Of a stretch of DNA of 64,000 nucleotides, positions 47,032 to 57,971 are shown piece after piece. The stretch is from Rheum nobile (Eukaryota; Streptophyta; Magnoliopsida; Caryophyllales; Polygonaceae), in NCBI GenBank assembly GCA_027886185.1, contig WOAB01000124.1:4336210-4400209 (forward strand), in the 5' to 3' direction. The translations under genes and the position numbers were made by a program. A model generated the notes under the pieces. The model saw nothing but the letters and a program-made list of their open reading frames with translations. It made no database searches and was not told the origin of the DNA. Position 1 is the stretch's first letter, and each line of letters begins with the position of its first letter.

Positions 47032-47248
47032 GTCAACTATACTCGCCATTTATTACTTCTACCTTCTCGATCTCAACCTCAAACCTTCGTAACTTTCTGC
47101 ACGGATGCCCCATTCACACGTATAATATGTCAAATGAAATCTCTCTCCGTTATCTACGCATCTCGTGGGAGAAACGTCATAGGATAAGTCATATGGAGCA
47201 ACGCTTTTCCAAAATACGATAAAAAAATGACGAAAACGATAAAAAGAG

Positions 47249-47366
47249 GGGTGCAACACGAGGACTTCCCAGGAGGTTACCCATCCTAGTATTACTCTCG
47301 CCCAAGCACGCTTAACTTCGGAGTTCTGATGGGATCCGGTGTATTAGTGCTGGTATGATCGCACCC
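47249..47366 (-). rRNA. 5S: 5S rRNA gene 6
   Basis: C box reads GGGTAACCTCC (consensus GGGTGACCTCC); also AATACTAGG and AATACACC. Confidence 0.9.
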
Positions 47367-47583
47367 GTCAACTCTACTCGCCATTTATTACTTCTACCCT
47401 CTCGATCCCAACCTCAAACATTCGTAACTTTCTGCATGGGTGCCCGATTCGCGCGTATAATATGTCAAATGAAAGCTCTCTCCGTTATCTTCGCAGCCCG
47501 TGGGAGAAACGTCATAGGATAAATCAATTGGAGCAACGCTTTTCCAAAATACGAAAAACAAATGACGAAAATGATAAAAAGAG

Positions 47584-47616
47584 GGGTGCAACACGAGGAC
47601 TTCCCAGGAAGTCACC
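47584..47616 (-). pseudogene. 5S: 5S rRNA gene 7, 3' part, split by retrotransposon
   Basis: Holds the gene's 3' end up to the C box; the retrotransposon entered at TCACC (47612-47616). The rest of this gene is at 54899-54983. Confidence 0.95.
47612..47616. other. Target site duplication, left copy (TCACC)
   Basis: Identical to 54894-54898 on the other side of the LTR retrotransposon. Confidence 0.92.
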
Positions 47617-48974
47617 TGATCGGCACTATTTTGTAGTGCATTTCTAGGGGTTGTTACCAGGTTTGAGGTGCTATTTGGATGGATTTAGTGCACAACTGTG
47701 GATTATGGAGTTAGAGAGGAGAAGTGTGGATTTGGTGGTCTGGAGAAGCAAATTGAAGATATCCAGAGGAAGAGGAGTTGATCACTGAGGAGACGAAGAA
47801 GAACCAAGGAGAGAGTCCACACGAGAGTAGAAGAACAATGTGCTGAATTCAATTGGTTCGTTCTCTCTACTCAGATGTCCAAATGGAGTGATTCCAATTC
47901 GAGGAGTTAGATCTTGAAGTCTACTACAAGTAATCAAAATATGAGCGCAATCCGAGTTGGGAATCAAACGTTATGGCGTTTTTACGGAAGTGTCGCAGGA
48001 GCTGAACCGAAGAAATCTCAGCGGCGACCGCCGCCGTCAGAAGTGACCCGGACTTTTATTTCCTTATTTCGTTATTTTATTATTATTAAGTATTTTTATT
48101 ATTTCGTTTTAATTTATCTTTAGAGACTTATTATTTTTAGTATTTAAGGGTAGAGGAAAGGCTTGTTTTCCTCGCTCGAAACCCTAATTTCATCTTTTCC
48201 CTTTCTACGTACTTTGCTATGAAGAACTAAGCCACTCTTGCTTAGTCAGACGCTGAAGCTTTCGTTTTGATTCAGTTGTGAGATTCTCGTTCCTTATCTA
48301 TTGCATGGATTTTATCTATTCTCTTGCTTGATTGCTTATGATTAATATTTATAATCTCCAGCCTGCGCAACTAGGGTTTGTTTCTATTGATTGATTGCTA
48401 GATCTAGATTGTTACTGGTTCAGCATATCTATTTCAGAGTAGCAACTGCATCGTACTAGTATCTGGTTGTGCTAGTCTTATGCAGAAGAGAACTGATTTA
48501 CATTCTAGGATAAAAGCTGGTTGTTTTATACTAGAATTATATTCAACTATATTCATATCCGTAACGCTGTTGTTAAACTGAATCTTGATAGTTTCAGGGT
48601 TGTTTAATTAGTTAGTGCTAATAGTATCTGGTTGTGCTATTAGTTATATCTGAAAAGAAATTGGAATTTCCATTGCATGAGATATTGAATGAGTTTCTAG
48701 GATCAACTTATCATACGAATAGTGAATGTTTGTTTGACTGAGCTATTTCCCCATCACTGATTTCACAACTTTTGGTTTGTTTGCCTTTGCATGCTTAGAT
48801 TTACTGAAACATACAAAACCCCCCCTTTGGTTACTTTGGATTGACATATAGATTGCATTTAACGATAGACTTTGTCTCCCTGTGGACTCGACCTTTACTT
48901 ACCTAGGACTACGGTTTAAGGTTTGTTTGGATATTTTGCATAGCTGGAATTAGCACGACAAATTCCTGTTATCA
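47617..48974 (+). repeat. 5' LTR (1358 bp)
   Basis: Begins TGATCGGCACTATTTTGTAG and ends CTGTTATCA. It has one GGCGACCGCCGCC motif at 48021-48037. TTTAAGGG near 48143 and a TATTATTATTAAG stretch near 48080 are possible core promoter parts. Confidence 0.92.
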
Positions 48975-48977
48975 AAT

Positions 48978-48995
48978 TGGCGCCGTTGCCGGGGA
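48978..48995 (+). other. Primer binding site (tRNA-Asp type)
   Basis: TGGCGCCGTTGCCGGGGA, three bases after the LTR end; it is complementary to the 3' end of plant tRNA-Asp(GUC), the usual primer of Athila/Tat elements. Confidence 0.9.
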
Positions 48996-49053
48996 GGCAA
49001 TAATCTATTTTGTGTGTGTGATTTGTGTGCCAATCTTGGTGTGAACCTATCTT

Positions 49054-51945
49054 ATGGTTCACACATGTATTACTAATAATCTACCTCTTGTTTTTGATCC
49101 AGAAATCGAGAGAACTTTTCTTCAAGCTCGCAGAGCTGCGCGTACACTACTTCAGGAAGCTGATACGATGGCTGATCAACGTGTTACTCTTGAATCTCTG
49201 ACAGCCCCTAACTTGGAGCATCCAACTCGTGCTGTGCAATTCCCTGCCCTGGGTGATATGGTCAAATTTGAGCTTAAGACAGAAGTAGTCCATTTACTCC
49301 CGAAATTCAGTGGAACCCCACTTGAGGATCCTATTCAGCACCTGGATGAATTCCTTGAGGTCTGCACCAGCATGCGGCCATCTGATATTACTGAAGATCA
49401 GATGAGGTTGAGAGTCTTTTCCTTTTCTCTGAAGGAATCAGCTAAAGACTGGTATCATTCTTTACCCCCAGGAAGCGTCACTACTTGGGTGAATTTGAAG
49501 AAGGTGTTTCTTGATAAATACTTTCCAGCAATTAAATCCAATCAGCTCAAGAAGAAGATCTGCAATGTAGAGCAACTGTCTAATGAGTCTCTCTATGACT
49601 ATTATGAACGCTTCAAGAAACTGGTGAAGAGTTGCCCCTACCATGGTTATGCTAATCATGATCTGATTCTTTATTTGCATGGAGGACTCCGTGAAGATGA
49701 TCGTCGGATGGTAAATTCTGCATGTGGTGGGAATATTCTGAAGAGGACTTATGAAGAGGCTCTAGAGATATTTGCCACCCTGGCTGATGACTCTAGACAA
49801 TATAGTGGGAGAGGCTCCCAAAGCTTGGTAGTCGCTAGTTCTCAATCTAAAATTGATCAAGCTGATTTTGATGTGCTGAAAGAGGAGGTGAGGCGTCTGA
49901 AACTGAAAGGTACACCTCAGCAGGCTAAGGCCTATGAGATCTGTCATGACGACTTGCATCCTACTGATTCATGTCCTACTCTACAAGAGGAAGTGAATGC
50001 AGTAGGAGGATATCAACAGAGGCCCAGGCATGATCCTTACTCCAGTACATACAATCCTGGTTGAAGGGATCATCCCAACGTCAGATAGAGAGACCCAGAA
50101 CCAAACCAACAATAGGGTAATCCTCAACAACCTAGGCAGCCATTTGTGCCACGACCTCAAGGGCAGAGCTCTAATTCATCCTCCTCTATGGATGATTTGG
50201 TGAAGATGTTGATGCAGAGCAACGTAAATCTCAATGAGAATGTTGATAAGTTGACTAAGAGCCGTTTGCAATTCCAAGAAACTACACAAGCTAGCATTCA
50301 GAACTTGGAAAGGCAGGTTGGTCAGATTTCTCAAGTGGTGAGTAAACTTGACGCAAAGGATTCTGGTAAACTTCCATCTCAAACGGAAGCGAACCCGAAC
50401 ATTCGGAATGTCAGTGCTGTAACTCTGAGAAGTGGGAAGAGGCTCGAAGAAGATAATTCTGAGGTCAACAAGGAAGAAAGTCTGGATTTGGAGCAGAGCA
50501 TCAGCGGCGACCGCTAACAGCCTTACGGCGACCGCCGCCCAGAAAACGGTGACCGTCGCCCAGAAGGCAGCGACCGTCGTGACGGTGATCCAGTTTCCGA
50601 ACTTTCTGATGATGTCAGTGGCGACCGCCGCCTCCCTGTAGCCGATGCTGAGGCTGAGAAGGAGTCTGAAACTCCGATTTTGCCTGATTAGAAGCCTGTT
50701 CCTCCATTCCCATCTGCTTTGAAGCATACCAAGCCACTTGTGCAGGACAAGGACATGTTTGAGATGTTCAGAAACGTTGAGGTAAACATTCATCTCCTTA
50801 ATTTGATCAAATTTGTTCCTCGTTATGCTAAGTTCTTGAAGCAGATCTGCACAACAAAGAGAAATCAAGACATGAACAACAACAAGAAGGTAAAGGTAAG
50901 CGAACATGTTTCTGCTGTGTTTCAGAAGAGCTTACCCAAGAAGTGTGGAGACCCAGGTATGTTCACCATTCCAATCACTATTAGAGGTACCAAGTTCAAT
51001 AAAGCTATGTTAGATTTGGGTGCTTTCATTAATGTTCTACCTTCATCTCTTTGTGAATCCTTACGATTAGGACCCATGCATGCGACCAATATTTCCATTC
51101 AGTTAGCTGATCGATCTAGTGTGCGTCCTATAGGGATAGTGGAGGATGTTTTGGTTATGGTTGGTGATCTTACTTTTCCTGCTGACTTCTTTGTGCTTAA
51201 TATGGAACATGATAAGCATGCAGCCCCTATTCTGTTAGGGAGACCTTTCCTGAAAACTGTCAACACCAAGATTAATGTGAGTACTGGTGCTTTAACCATG
51301 GAATTTGATGGCCAAACTATTAACTACAATATCTATGAAGCCATGAAATATCCTTCTGATGATCATTCTCTCTGTGCAATTGATGTACTTGAGCATGTGG
51401 TGCAAGATGTTTTTGATGAGGACCATCTAGATGACACACAATCTATTATTGTTGATTCTAGTTTGGATTTTACTTTATCTACTGACTTGCAGGAAGTTGT
51501 CAATGAGTTGGACGCTTACTATAAGCTTCCTCTTGAGCTACCAGGTAAATCACCTTTACCACTAACCCTGCCTAGCGAGAAGCTTTTGCCCTCTATTGTG
51601 CAGGCACCAGTGGTTGAGTTAAAGCAACTTCCCGATCACCTCAAGTATGTATTTCTTGGAGACAAGGAGACATTACCGGTGATCATCTCAAGCAAGCTCA
51701 CCAAGGATCAGGAAGAGAGATTGGTGGATTTTTACATGCTGGATACGGGGCATGACAAACATGCAGCCCCTAAGATGTTGGGTAGGCCATTTCTGAAAAT
51801 GACAAGTGCAATCATAGATGTAAAAAGTGGTCCAACCATCAACAAGGGCACAAGCATGGGGGAAAGGCTCAACATGGAGCACACAAAGCGGCATCCCCCT
51901 GATATATACCTCAGGAGTTCAAGTGATAGGAGCAACCCGAGTTGA
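49054..51945 (+). pseudogene. Gag-protease open frame of the Athila/Tat-like element (interrupted by stops)
   Basis: One reading frame throughout. The first 336 codons are intact and hold the retrotransposon gag domain (about residues 75-230: LPKFSGTPLEDPIQHLDEFL, FSLKESAKDWYHSLPPGS, WVNLKKVFLDKYFP, SLYDYYERFKKL). TGA at 50062-50064 and two TAG codons before 50146 fit TGG/CAG decay. A coiled region follows (50170-50370), then an acidic part with repeated Gly-Asp-Arg-Arg peptides encoded by the GGCGACCGCC motif, with TAA at 50513-50515 and TAG at 50690-50692. From 50719 the frame is open to 51945: the protease has MLDLGAFINVLPSSL (catalytic Asp in DLGA) and ILLGRPFLKT. A second HDKHAAP-LGRPFLK block follows at about 51747-51800. 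Gag binds the element RNA and forms particles; the protease cuts the polyprotein. Confidence 0.88.
50503..50632 (+). repeat. GGCGACCGCC motifs read in frame as GDRR peptides
   Basis: At least six copies or variants in about 130 bases. In the gag-protease frame they give SGDR, YGDRRP, NGDRRP, SDRRDGD and SGDRRLP. Confidence 0.88.
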
Positions 51946-53490
51946 AGAGGTTGAGCACTATGTCGAGCCAAGGACAGTAAACAAGGCGCTTCTCGGGAGG
52001 CAACCCGATGTTAGGTACTTTCTTTCCCTTCCCTTAGTTTATTTTCTTTTGATTTTTTTTAGTTTTGTAGTTTTTGTAGTTCTGTGTCGAACAAACCTGC
52101 AGGACGCGTGAAAAAGTGAAGACAGAGAGGCGGAGACCGCTGCCAAACTTACGGCGACCACCGCCAATCCCACTTTCAAATGCTTCGCTACGGCAAATGG
52201 CAGCGACCGCCGTTTAATTACGGCGACCGCCGTTTAATGGAGGAGACCGCCGTTTAATGGCGGTGACCGTTGCCCTCCTTACGGCGACCGCCGCCATTTC
52301 TCATGTAAAAAAAAAAAAAAACTTCCCGAAAAAAAAAATCGACCAAGGCCAGCTGTCCAGAGTTCCCCACGGAGATGGTGCGCATCATGTTGTCATGGAG
52401 GAGACATTAGACCTACACTTTTAATTGACAACGATGATGGCCCTACAATTGGCAGCTGAGGAGGAGGAACACTAGGGCCCACACCACGATTACATCTGGG
52501 CCCCATTTTTGTGTTCGTTGAAGGCCATGCAACCCCGCCATACTTGTTATACCACTATTCACCAGAGTGGTTCCTTTTGGTCGCATGGTAGGAGCTGATG
52601 GAGTTGAAGGTCGTGCAACCCTGATTTCCTTAATGACCACCACACCTTACAGTGGTTCCCTATGGTTGCACGGTAGAGTTGAGATGAAGACACCCGCCCA
52701 ACACTAGAGACCTGGGCATATATTGTGAAGACCGCCAGCGACACCTTCAGTGTCCAAGCAGCTTGGCGACGTTTGTGAGTCCATTCTTTGTCTTCCCTGT
52801 GCTTTATTCTATTTGTCTTTCATTACATTGAGGACAATGCAATGTTTAAGTATGGGGGAGGATTCTATACTTGCTGCGTCGTTGAGGAAAAGAAAAAAAA
52901 TGAAAAAGAGCCAAAAATTTGAAAAAAGGCTAAAATTGAAATCCTGGGATAGGTCGAAAACCTGAAAAGGCGGCCTAGGTAATAAGCAAGTGGCTTGGAC
53001 CAGCATTAGGCTGGGGTAATAATTGGCCAAGAGTGATGTGAGTATATTGTGAGCCCATCTATTGAAAAATGAAATGAGTGGCTTGGTGAAAACCCGAAAG
53101 GGCGCCTTGGCAAAATGAGTGAAAAGAAGAAGAGTGATTTTTAGGATTCCTCATTTTTCCTAGCGTGGCGACATAAGAAGAGGTGATATAAGGAGGATTT
53201 GGGTAGGTCACTATGGAGGTATAAGAAGATAGATGGGAGATAGGATTAGATTTGATTCACTATATAGTGTTTGGGATAAGCTTGGGGGAAGTACTCTACT
53301 TTCCTTTTATCTTGATTGTGTGTGGTGTTGATTGGCGTTGTGTTATGTTGTGCTGTGATTATTGTATTGGTGCTTGGAGTTTATTGTTAGGTGTGATTCT
53401 TGGAGGGGTTGAGTTTTCTATGCTTCCTGAAACCTTGGGGATCAATTGAAGGAGTAGGTTTACTTTAGCTTACTCGAGGACGAGCAAGGT
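51946..53490 (+). other. 3' untranslated part of the Athila-like element
   Basis: Starts with AAACAAGGCGCTTCTCGGGA and GGCAACCCGATG, typical of the region after pol in Athila/Tat elements. It then holds GGCGACCGCC motifs, an A-rich run near 52306, and GGTTGCATGG/TGGTTCCxTTTGGT inverted segments (52520-52680). No env-like or pol frame recognised. The purine tract ends it. Confidence 0.65.
52129..52296 (+). repeat. GGCGACCGCC motif cluster in the 3' region
   Basis: About seven copies or variants, several followed by GTTTAATGG or preceded by CTTA/CCTTAC, outside any reading frame. Confidence 0.88.
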
Positions 53491-53495
53491 TTAAG

Positions 53496-53506
53496 CATGG
53501 GGGATT
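53496..53506 (+). other. Polypurine tract
   Basis: AAGCATGGGGGATT directly before the TGATCGG of the 3' LTR. Confidence 0.75.
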
Positions 53507-54893
53507 TGATCGGCACTATTTTATAGTGCATTTCTAGGGATTGTTACCAGGTTTGAGGTGCTATTTGGATGGATTTAGTGCACAACTGTGGATTATGGAG
53601 TTAGAGAGGAGAAGTGTGGATTTGGTGGTCTGGAAAAGCAAATTGAAGATATCCAGAGGAAGATGAGTTGATCACTGAGGAGACGAAGAAGAACCAAGGA
53701 GAGAGTCCACACGAGATTAGAAGAACAATGTGCTGAATTCAATTGGTTCGTTCTCTCTACTCAGATGTCCAAATGGAGTGATTCCAATTCGAGGAGTTAT
53801 ATCTTAAAGTCTACTACAAGTCGTCAAAATATGATCGCAATCCGAGTTGGGAATCAAATGTTATGGCATTTTTACGGAAATGTCGCAGGAGCTGAACCGA
53901 AGAAATCTCAGCGTCGACCGCCGCCAGGCTTACGGCGACCGCCGCCGCCGTCAGAAGTGACCCGGGCTTTTATTTCCTTATTTCGTTATTTTATTATTAT
54001 TAAGTATTTTTATTATTTCATTTTAATTTATCTTTAGAGACTTATTATTTTTAGTATTTAAGGGTAGAGGAAAGGCTTGTTTTCCTCGCTCGAAACCCTA
54101 ATTTCATCTTTTCCCTTTCTACGTACTTTGCTATGAAGAACTAAGCCACTCTTGCTTAGTCAGACGCTGAAGCTTTCGTTTTGATTCAGTTGTGAGATTT
54201 TCGTTCCTTATCTATTGCATGGATTTTATCTATTCTCTTGCTTGATTGCTTATGATTAATATTGATAATCTCTAGCCTGCGCAACTAGGGTTTGTTTCTA
54301 TTAATTGATTGCTGGATCTAGATTTTTACTGGTTGAGCATATCTATTTCAGAGTAGCAATTGCATCGTACTAGTATCTGGTTGTGCTAGTCATATGCAGA
54401 AGAGAACTGATTTACATTCTAGGATAAAAGCTGGTTGTTTTATGCTAGAATTGTATCCAACTATATTCATATCTGTAACGCTGCTGTTAAACTGAATCTT
54501 GATAGTTTCAGGGTTGTTTAATTAGTTAGTGCTAATAGTATCTGGTTGTGCTATTAGTTATATCTGAAAAGGAATTGGAATTTCCATTGCATGAGATATT
54601 GAATGAGTTTCTAGGATCAACTTGTCATACGAATAGTGGATGTTTGTTTGACTGAGCTATTTCCCCATCACTGATTTCACAACTTTTGGTTTGTTTGCCT
54701 TTGCATGCTTAGATTTACTGAAACATACAACCCCCCCCCCCCCCTTTGGTTACTTTGGATTGACATATAAATTGCATATAACGATAGACTCTGTCTCCTT
54801 GTGGACTCGACCTTTACTTACCTGGGACTACGGTTTAAGGTTTGTTTGGATATTTTGCATAGCTGGAATTAGCACGACAAATTCTTGTTATCA
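53507..54893 (+). repeat. 3' LTR (1387 bp)
   Basis: Same ends as the 5' LTR. It is 29 bases longer, mostly because of one extra motif copy (two GGCGACCGCC motifs at 53911-53950 against one in the 5' LTR) and a longer C run near 54731. Scattered substitutions show the pair is not very young. Confidence 0.92.
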
Positions 54894-54898
54894 TCACC
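54894..54898. other. Target site duplication, right copy (TCACC)
   Basis: Matches 47612-47616; part of the C box of the interrupted 5S gene. Confidence 0.92.
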
Positions 54899-54983
54899 CA
54901 TCCTAGTACTACTCTCGCCCAAGCACGCTTAACTTCGGAGTTCTGATGGGATCTGGTGCATTAGTGCTGGTATGATCGCACCC
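54899..54983 (-). pseudogene. 5S: 5S rRNA gene 7, 5' part, split by retrotransposon
   Basis: Contains the 5' end and box A of the gene cut by the insertion; has AGATCC for GGATCC. Confidence 0.95.
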
Positions 54984-55201
54984 GTCAACTCTACTAGCCA
55001 TTTATTACTTCTACCCTCTCGATCCCAACATCAAACCTTCGTAACTTTCTGCACGGGTGCCCGATTCGCGCGTATAATATGTCAAATGAAAGCTCTCTCC
55101 GTTATCTACGCAGCCCGTGGGAGAAACGTCATAGGATAAATCAATTGGAGCAACGTTTTTCCAAAATATGAAAAACAATACGACGAAAACAATAAAAAGA
55201 G

Positions 55202-55319
55202 GGGTGCAACACGAGGACTTCCCAAGAGGTCACCCATCCTAGTACTACCCTCGCCCAAGCACGCTTAACTTCGGAGTTCTGATGTGATCCGTTGTATTAG
55301 TGCTGGTATGATCGCACCC
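55202..55319 (-). rRNA. 5S: 5S rRNA gene 8
   Basis: Changes: CTCTTGGGAAG for CTCCTGGGAAG in the C box, GGGTAGTAC, AATACAACGGATCACATC. Resembles gene 3 in the last part. Confidence 0.9.
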
Positions 55320-55536
55320 ATCAACTGTACTCGCCATTTATTACTTCTACCCTCTCGATCCCAACCTCAAACCTTCGTAACTTTCTGCACGGGTGCCCCA
55401 TTCGCACGTATAATATGTCAAATGAAAGCTCTCTCTGTTATCTACGCATCCCGTGGGAGAAACGTCATAGGATAAGTCAATTGGAGCAACACTTTTACAA
55501 AATACGATAAAAAAACAACGAAAACGATAAAAAGAG

Positions 55537-55654
55537 GGGTGCAACACGAGGACTTCCCAGGAGGTCACTCATCCTAGTACTACTCTCGCCCAAGCACGCT
55601 TAACTTCGGAGTTATGATGGGATCCGGTGCATTAGTGCTGCTATGATCGCACCC
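55537..55654 (-). rRNA. 5S: 5S rRNA gene 9 (type T)
   Basis: Type T marks: CATAGCAGC for CATACCAGC and CATCATAACTCC for CATCAGAACTCC. Also GATGAGTGACC in the C box. Confidence 0.92.
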
Positions 55655-55871
55655 GTCAACTCTACTCGGCATTTATTACTTCTACCCTCTCGATCCCAAC
55701 CTCAAACCTTCGTAACTTTCTGCACGGGTGCCCCATTCGCACGTATAATATGTCAAATGAAAGATCTCTCCGTTATCTACGCATCCCGTGGGAGAAACGT
55801 CATAGGATAAGTCATATGGAGCAACGCTTTTCCAAAATACGATAAAAAAACGACGAAAACGATAAAAAGAG

Positions 55872-55989
55872 GGGTGTAACACGAGGACTTCCCAGGAGGT
55901 TACCCATCCTAGTACTACTCTCACCCAAGCAAGCTTAACTTCGGAGTTCTGATGGGATCCGGTGCATCAGTGCTGGTATGATCGCACCC
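55872..55989 (-). rRNA. 5S: 5S rRNA gene 10 (type V)
   Basis: Type V marks: C box GGGTAACCTCC and 3' end TTACACCCC. Also AAGCTTGCTTGGGTGAGAG in the box A/IE region. Confidence 0.92.
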
Positions 55990-56206
55990 GTCAACTCTAT
56001 TCGCCATTTATTACTTCTACTCTCTCGATCCAAACCTCAAACCTTCGTAACTTTCTGCACGGGTGCCCCATTCGCACGTATAATATGTCAAATGAAAGCT
56101 CTCTCTGGTATCTACGCATCCCGTGGGAGAAACGTCATAGGATAAGTCAATTGGAGCAACACTTTTACAAAATACGATAAAAAAACGACGAAAACGATAA
56201 AAAGAT

Positions 56207-56324
56207 GGGTGCAACACGAGGACTTCCCAGGAGGTCACCCATCCTAGTACTACTCTCGCCCAAGCACGCTTAACTTCGGAGTTATGATGGGATCCGGTGC
56301 ATTAGTGCTGCTATGATCGCACCC
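56207..56324 (-). rRNA. 5S: 5S rRNA gene 11 (type T)
   Basis: Type T marks (CATAGCAGC, CATAACTCC). The base after the 3' end is altered (CCATC for CCCTC before the T run). Confidence 0.92.
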
Positions 56325-56541
56325 GTCAACTCTACTCGGCATTTATTACTTCTACCCTCTCGATCCCAACCTCAAACCTTCGTAACTTTCTGCACGGGTG
56401 CCCCATTCGCATGTATAATATGTCAAATGAAAGATCTCTCCGTTATCTACGCATCCCGTGGGAGAAACGTCATAGGATAAGTCATATGGAGCAACGCTTT
56501 TCCAAAATACGATAAAAAAACGACGAAAACGATAAAAAGAG

Positions 56542-56659
56542 GGGTGTAACACGAGGACTTCCCAGGAGGTTACCCATCCTAGTACTACTCTCGCCCAAGC
56601 AAGCTTAACTTCGGAGTTCTGATGGGATCCGGTGCATTAGTGCTGGTATGATCGCACCC
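56542..56659 (-). rRNA. 5S: 5S rRNA gene 12 (type V)
   Basis: Type V marks plus AAGCTTGCTTGGGC. Pairs with gene 11 as 10 does with 9. Confidence 0.92.
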
Positions 56660-56876
56660 GTCAACTCTACTCGCAATTTATTACTTCTACCATCTCGATC
56701 CAAACCTCAAACCTTCGTAACTTTCTGCACGGGTGCCCGATTCGCGCGTATAATTTGTCAAATGAAAGTTATCTCCGTTATCTACGCAACCTGTGGGAGA
56801 AACGTCATAGGATAATTCAATTGGAGCAACGCTTTTCCAAAATACAGAAAAAAAACAACGAAAACGATAAAAAGAG

Positions 56877-56994
56877 GGATGCAACACGAGGACTTCCCAG
56901 GAGGTCACCCATCCTAGTACTACTCTCGCCCAAGCACGCTTAACTTCAGAGTTCTAATGGGATCCGGTGCATTAGTGCTGGTATCATCGCACCC
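56877..56994 (-). rRNA. 5S: 5S rRNA gene 13 (type X)
   Basis: Type X mark: GCGATGATACC for GCGATCATACC. Also CATTAGAACTCTGAAG and 3' TGCATCC. Followed by a 48-base fragment. Confidence 0.92.
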
Positions 56995-57211
56995 GTCAAC
57001 TCTACTCGCCATTTATTACTTCTACCCTCTCGATCCCAACCTCAAACCTTCGTAACTTTCTGCACGGGTGCCCGATTCGCACGTATAATATGTCAAATGA
57101 AAGCTCTCTCCGTTATCTACACATCCCGTGGGAGAAATGTCATAGGATAAGTCAATTGGAGCAACGCTTTTCAAAAATACGATAAAAAAACGACGAAAAC
57201 GATAAAAAGAG

Positions 57212-57259
57212 GGGTGCAACACGAGGACTTCCCATGAGGTCACCCATCCTAGTACTACT
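57212..57259 (-). pseudogene. 5S: 48-base 5S fragment (14)
   Basis: Only the gene's 3' 48 bases, cut at AGTAGTACTAGG; the spacer then restarts at TTTCCAAAATACG, giving a short unit of 91 bases. Confidence 0.93.
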
Positions 57260-57302
57260 TTTCCAAAATACGATAAAAAAACGACGAAAACGATAAAAAG
57301 AG

Positions 57303-57420
57303 TGGTGCAACACGAGGACTTCCCAGGAGGTCACCCATCCTAGTACTACTCTCGCCCAAGCACGCTTAACTTGGGAGTTCTGATGCGATCCGGTGCATTA
57401 GTGCTGGTATGATCGCACTC
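57303..57420 (-). rRNA. 5S: 5S rRNA gene 15
   Basis: Changes: GAGTGCG start, GATCGCATC, CTCCCAAG, 3' TGCACCA. Follows a fragment. Confidence 0.9.
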
Positions 57421-57637
57421 GTCAACTCTACTCGCCATTTATTACTTCTTCCCTCTCGATCCCAACCTCAAACCTTCGTAACTTTCTGCCCGGGTGCCCG
57501 ATTCGCGCGTATAATATGTCAAATGAAAGTTCTCTCCGTTATCTACACAGTCTGTGGGAGAAACGTCATAGGATAAGTCAATTAGAGCAACGCTTTTAAA
57601 AAATACGAAAAACAAATGACGAAAACGATAAAAAGAG

Positions 57638-57754
57638 AGGTGCAACACGAGGACTTCCCAGGAGGTCACCCATCCTAGTACTACTCTCGCCCAAGCACGC
57701 TTAACTTCGGAGTTCTGTGGGATCCGGTGCATTAGTGCTAGTATGATCGCACCC
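57638..57754 (-). rRNA. 5S: 5S rRNA gene 16
   Basis: One base lost (CCCACAGAACTCC for CCCATCAGAACTCC) and CATACTAGC. 117 bases. Confidence 0.9.
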
Positions 57755-57971
57755 GTCAACTCTACTCGTGATTTATTACTTCTACCCTCTCGATCCCAAC
57801 CTCAAACATTCGTAACTTTCTACAAGGGTGCCCCATTCGCACGTATAATATGTCAAATGAAATCTCTCTCTGTTATCTACGCATCCCGTGGGAGAAACGT
57901 CATAGGATAAGTCATATGGAGCAACGCTTTTCCAAAATACGATAAAAAAATGACGAAAACGATAAAAAGAG

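Larger units (their letters stand above)
47617..54893 (+). mobile_element. Athila/Tat-like LTR retrotransposon (gag-protease only)
   Basis: 7.28 kb: 5' LTR, tRNA-Asp-type primer site, one gag-protease frame with stops, a long 3' region, purine tract and 3' LTR, bounded by a perfect 5-bp target duplication in a 5S gene. No reverse transcriptase, RNase H or integrase is readable. It would need enzymes from a full relative. The primer site and the DLGA protease box point to the Athila/Tat branch of Ty3/gypsy. Confidence 0.93.

Noticed and set aside
51946..53490. An env-like gene in the Athila-like element
   Set aside because: No open frame of useful length or membrane-spanning pattern is present in the 3' region.
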